64,000 bases of DNA from Sinomicrobium kalidii (lineage in GTDB: Bacteria; Bacteroidota; Bacteroidia; Flavobacteriales; Flavobacteriaceae), in assembly GCF_021183825.1 (NCBI RefSeq), contig NZ_CP089211.1:2666001-2730000 (forward strand). Direction: 5' to 3'. Every line of letters starts with the position of its first letter. Within the stretch, counting starts at the first letter, position 1. Shown here one piece after another: positions 63,748 through 64,000 of the stretch. The translations under genes and the position numbers were made by a program. Below the pieces are notes generated by a model that was given only the letters and a program-made list of their open reading frames with translations, searched no databases and was not told where the DNA came from.

Positions 63748-64000
63748 ATGCCTGTAAGAATAAGATTGCAAAGACACGGTAGAAAAAGCAAACCTTTTTA
63801 CTGGATCGTAGCTGCGGATTCACGCGCTAAAAGGGACGGTAAATTCCTGGAAAAACTGGGAACATACAATCCGACCACTAATCCTGCTCAGATAGACCTG
63901 AATGTGGACAGTTCTGTAAAATGGCTGCAAAACGGGGCTCAGCCTTCGGATACGGCCAGGAGGATACTGTCTTATAAAGGAGTATTGCTGAAAAAGCACT
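63748..64000 (+). CDS. rpsP: 30S ribosomal protein S16 (3' end off the window)
   Basis: The first 84 codons are present. The N-terminus [31 protein letters not shown] is diagnostic of S16, an assembly protein of the small subunit that contacts 16S r[14 protein letters not shown] and [18 protein letters not shown] follow. The frame is open to the end of the window. In many bacteria the next genes are rimM and trmD, but they are not visible here. Confidence 0.97.
   Translation, partial: MPVRIRLQRHGRKSKPFYWIVAADSRAKRDGKFLEKLGTYNPTTNPAQIDLNVDSSVKWLQNGAQPSDTARRILSYKGVLLKKH

Overview
The window is chromosomal DNA from a member of the Bacteroidota, most likely family Flavobacteriaceae. The evidence is lineage-typical content: secreted proteases ending in type IX secretion (T9SS) sorting domains, a TonB receptor with an N-terminal carboxypeptidase-like domain, DUF5689 and DUF4286 proteins, TssD/Hcp of the Bacteroidota type VI system, atpD-atpC as a separate pair, and promoters with the Bacteroidota -7 box TAnnTTTG. 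Most genes have no clear Shine-Dalgarno sequence. I cannot name a genus. Most of the window is ordinary chromosome; I see no phage, insertion sequence, CRISPR array, rRNA or tRNA gene.

Layout. 1-9.5 kb (minus): two paralogous 1.2-kaa reprolysin metalloproteases with T9SS tails, with an Ig-repeat lipoprotein between them and a truncated FN3-like lipoprotein after them. 9.7-18.1 kb (plus): ribF, a VKGC/HTTM-like membrane protein preceded by a long REP-like inverted repeat, serS, a TPR protein, a DUF4286 protein, rsmA and mgtE. 18.1-20.9 kb (minus): a 53-codon small gene and a LytS/LytTR two-component pair. 21-29 kb: housekeeping (murI, a 2OG oxygenase, queD, lpxH-like, recJ with an OsmC protein, atpD-atpC). 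29-32.7 kb: an unknown one-helix membrane protein, a palindrome-rich gap, a 55-residue lipoprotein, a TPR histidine kinase and its response regulator. 32.8-35.2 kb (minus): hmgA and hppD for tyrosine breakdown. 35.5-41.7 kb: a metal efflux operon (Cys/His-rich small protein, CusA fused to TolC, CusB). 41.8-42.7 kb: two orphan TssD genes. 42.9-48.9 kb: a secreted endonuclease divergent from a TonB receptor and a DUF5689/lamin-tail lipoprotein. 49-49.8 kb: a Xre/RES toxin-antitoxin pair. 49.9-64 kb: nitrilase-family amidase, Ig-like lipoprotein, comF, glyS, a Tat-exported Gfo/Idh/MocA oxidoreductase, a PA0069-type radical SAM protein, an HD hydrolase, a plsC/acyl-ACP desaturase operon, an ABC ATPase, a TM2 protein, a 2-hydroxyacid dehydrogenase and the start of rpsP.

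The loci that most repay attention are three. (1) The 43-49 kb locus looks like an ExeM/NucH-type extracellular nuclease split over two genes, next to a dedicated TonB receptor. (2) In the CusA-TolC fusion the TolC half carries its own internal start codon, SD-like sequence and signal peptide. (3) A tiny lipoprotein sits immediately upstream of a TPR kinase/regulator pair, behind a leader rich in palindromes. Starts were chosen from signal peptides, family N-termini and spacing; several are GTG or TTG. All family calls are from reading the sequence, not from database searches.
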